Assembly (NCBI GenBank): GCA_000999025.1
Contig: LCFM01000006.1
Coordinates: forward strand, 1-50,314
DNA length: 50,314 bases
Direction of reading: 5' to 3'
DNA from: Parcubacteria group bacterium GW2011_GWA2_43_13
GTDB taxonomy: Bacteria > Patescibacteriota > Patescibacteriia > UBA9629 > GWA2-43-13
Part shown: positions 50,261 through 50,314 of the stretch, in pieces
How positions within the stretch are numbered: the stretch's first letter is position 1
Layout: the number at the start of each line of letters is the position of its first letter
The notes under the pieces: generated by a model
The model's database searches: none
What the model was told of the DNA's origin: nothing
The model's input: only the letters and a program-made list of their open reading frames with translations
Translations under genes and position numbers: made by a program

Positions 50261-50314
50261 TTGTATTCAACCAGATACAATTCTACTGAAGAGAATTGAG
50301 AAATTGTATGGTCA

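Noticed and set aside
1-50314. Recoded UGA (code 25) as in Gracilibacteria or Absconditabacteria
   Set aside because: TGA ends several clear full-length genes, including dapF and the YgjP-like gene, at family-typical positions, so the standard bacterial code is used.

Overview
The window looks like the chromosome of a member of the Candidate Phyla Radiation (Patescibacteria). That placement is inferred from gene content, not from a marker-gene tree. The evidence is a GlmU-like protein with a reduced nucleotidyltransferase part, a threonyl-tRNA synthetase without a TGS domain, short DapF and EF-Ts, DUF3048 and pseudopilin genes, a degenerate-PP2C/membrane/propeller protein, and dense families of small palindromic repeats between and inside genes. 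TGA is used as a stop codon throughout, so the code is the standard bacterial one and not the UGA-glycine code of Gracilibacteria and Absconditabacteria. No tRNA, rRNA or CRISPR array was recognised.

Layout. Positions 1-880 hold a membrane haem-type protein coupled to a truncated gene. An unknown 287-aa gene converges on a five-gene minus-strand operon, glmS - membrane protein - argS - GlmU-like - YgjP-like metallopeptidase (7808 to 1844), which links amino-sugar synthesis to translation. Next come a winged-helix protein, a large membrane-anchored pseudo-phosphatase/propeller protein and the rplJ-rplL operon with an L10 leader. mltG, a possible new HExxH protein and manC follow. Insertion sequence 1 (15401-16756) is next to a small structured RNA locus. 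The minus strand continues with a PAP2 phosphatase, two tandem complete phosphoglycerate mutases, an orphan histidine kinase, a methyltransferase, gapA, pyrH, tsf and rpsB. Insertion sequence 2 (27402-28680) is followed by a structured RNA/mini-ORF locus, rpmE, prfA and prmC.

The second half holds two pseudopilins, a DUF3048 protein, rplY, a zinc-ribbon protein and a 1-kb stretch without ordinary genes that carries three plus-strand promoters, mini-ORFs and strong hairpins (35480-36245). Then come rodA, a membrane protein pair, dnaE, a baseplate-J-like surface protein, thrS behind a compact T-box riboswitch, miaA, an uncharacterised 523-aa protein overlapping dapF, and a VanX-like dipeptidase behind a probable attenuator leader.

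Two layers are the most unusual. First, short palindromic elements sit in frame inside conserved genes: thrS and miaA carry nearly the same 30-bp palindrome, read in the same frame as the peptide RDRVNPVST. prmC, manC and miaA carry a second family, and prmC and rpsB a third. Second, several stand-alone transcription units have good promoters and terminators but no ordinary gene, only mini-ORFs and multi-branched RNA structure. All functional calls rest on motif recognition by eye; no database search was possible.
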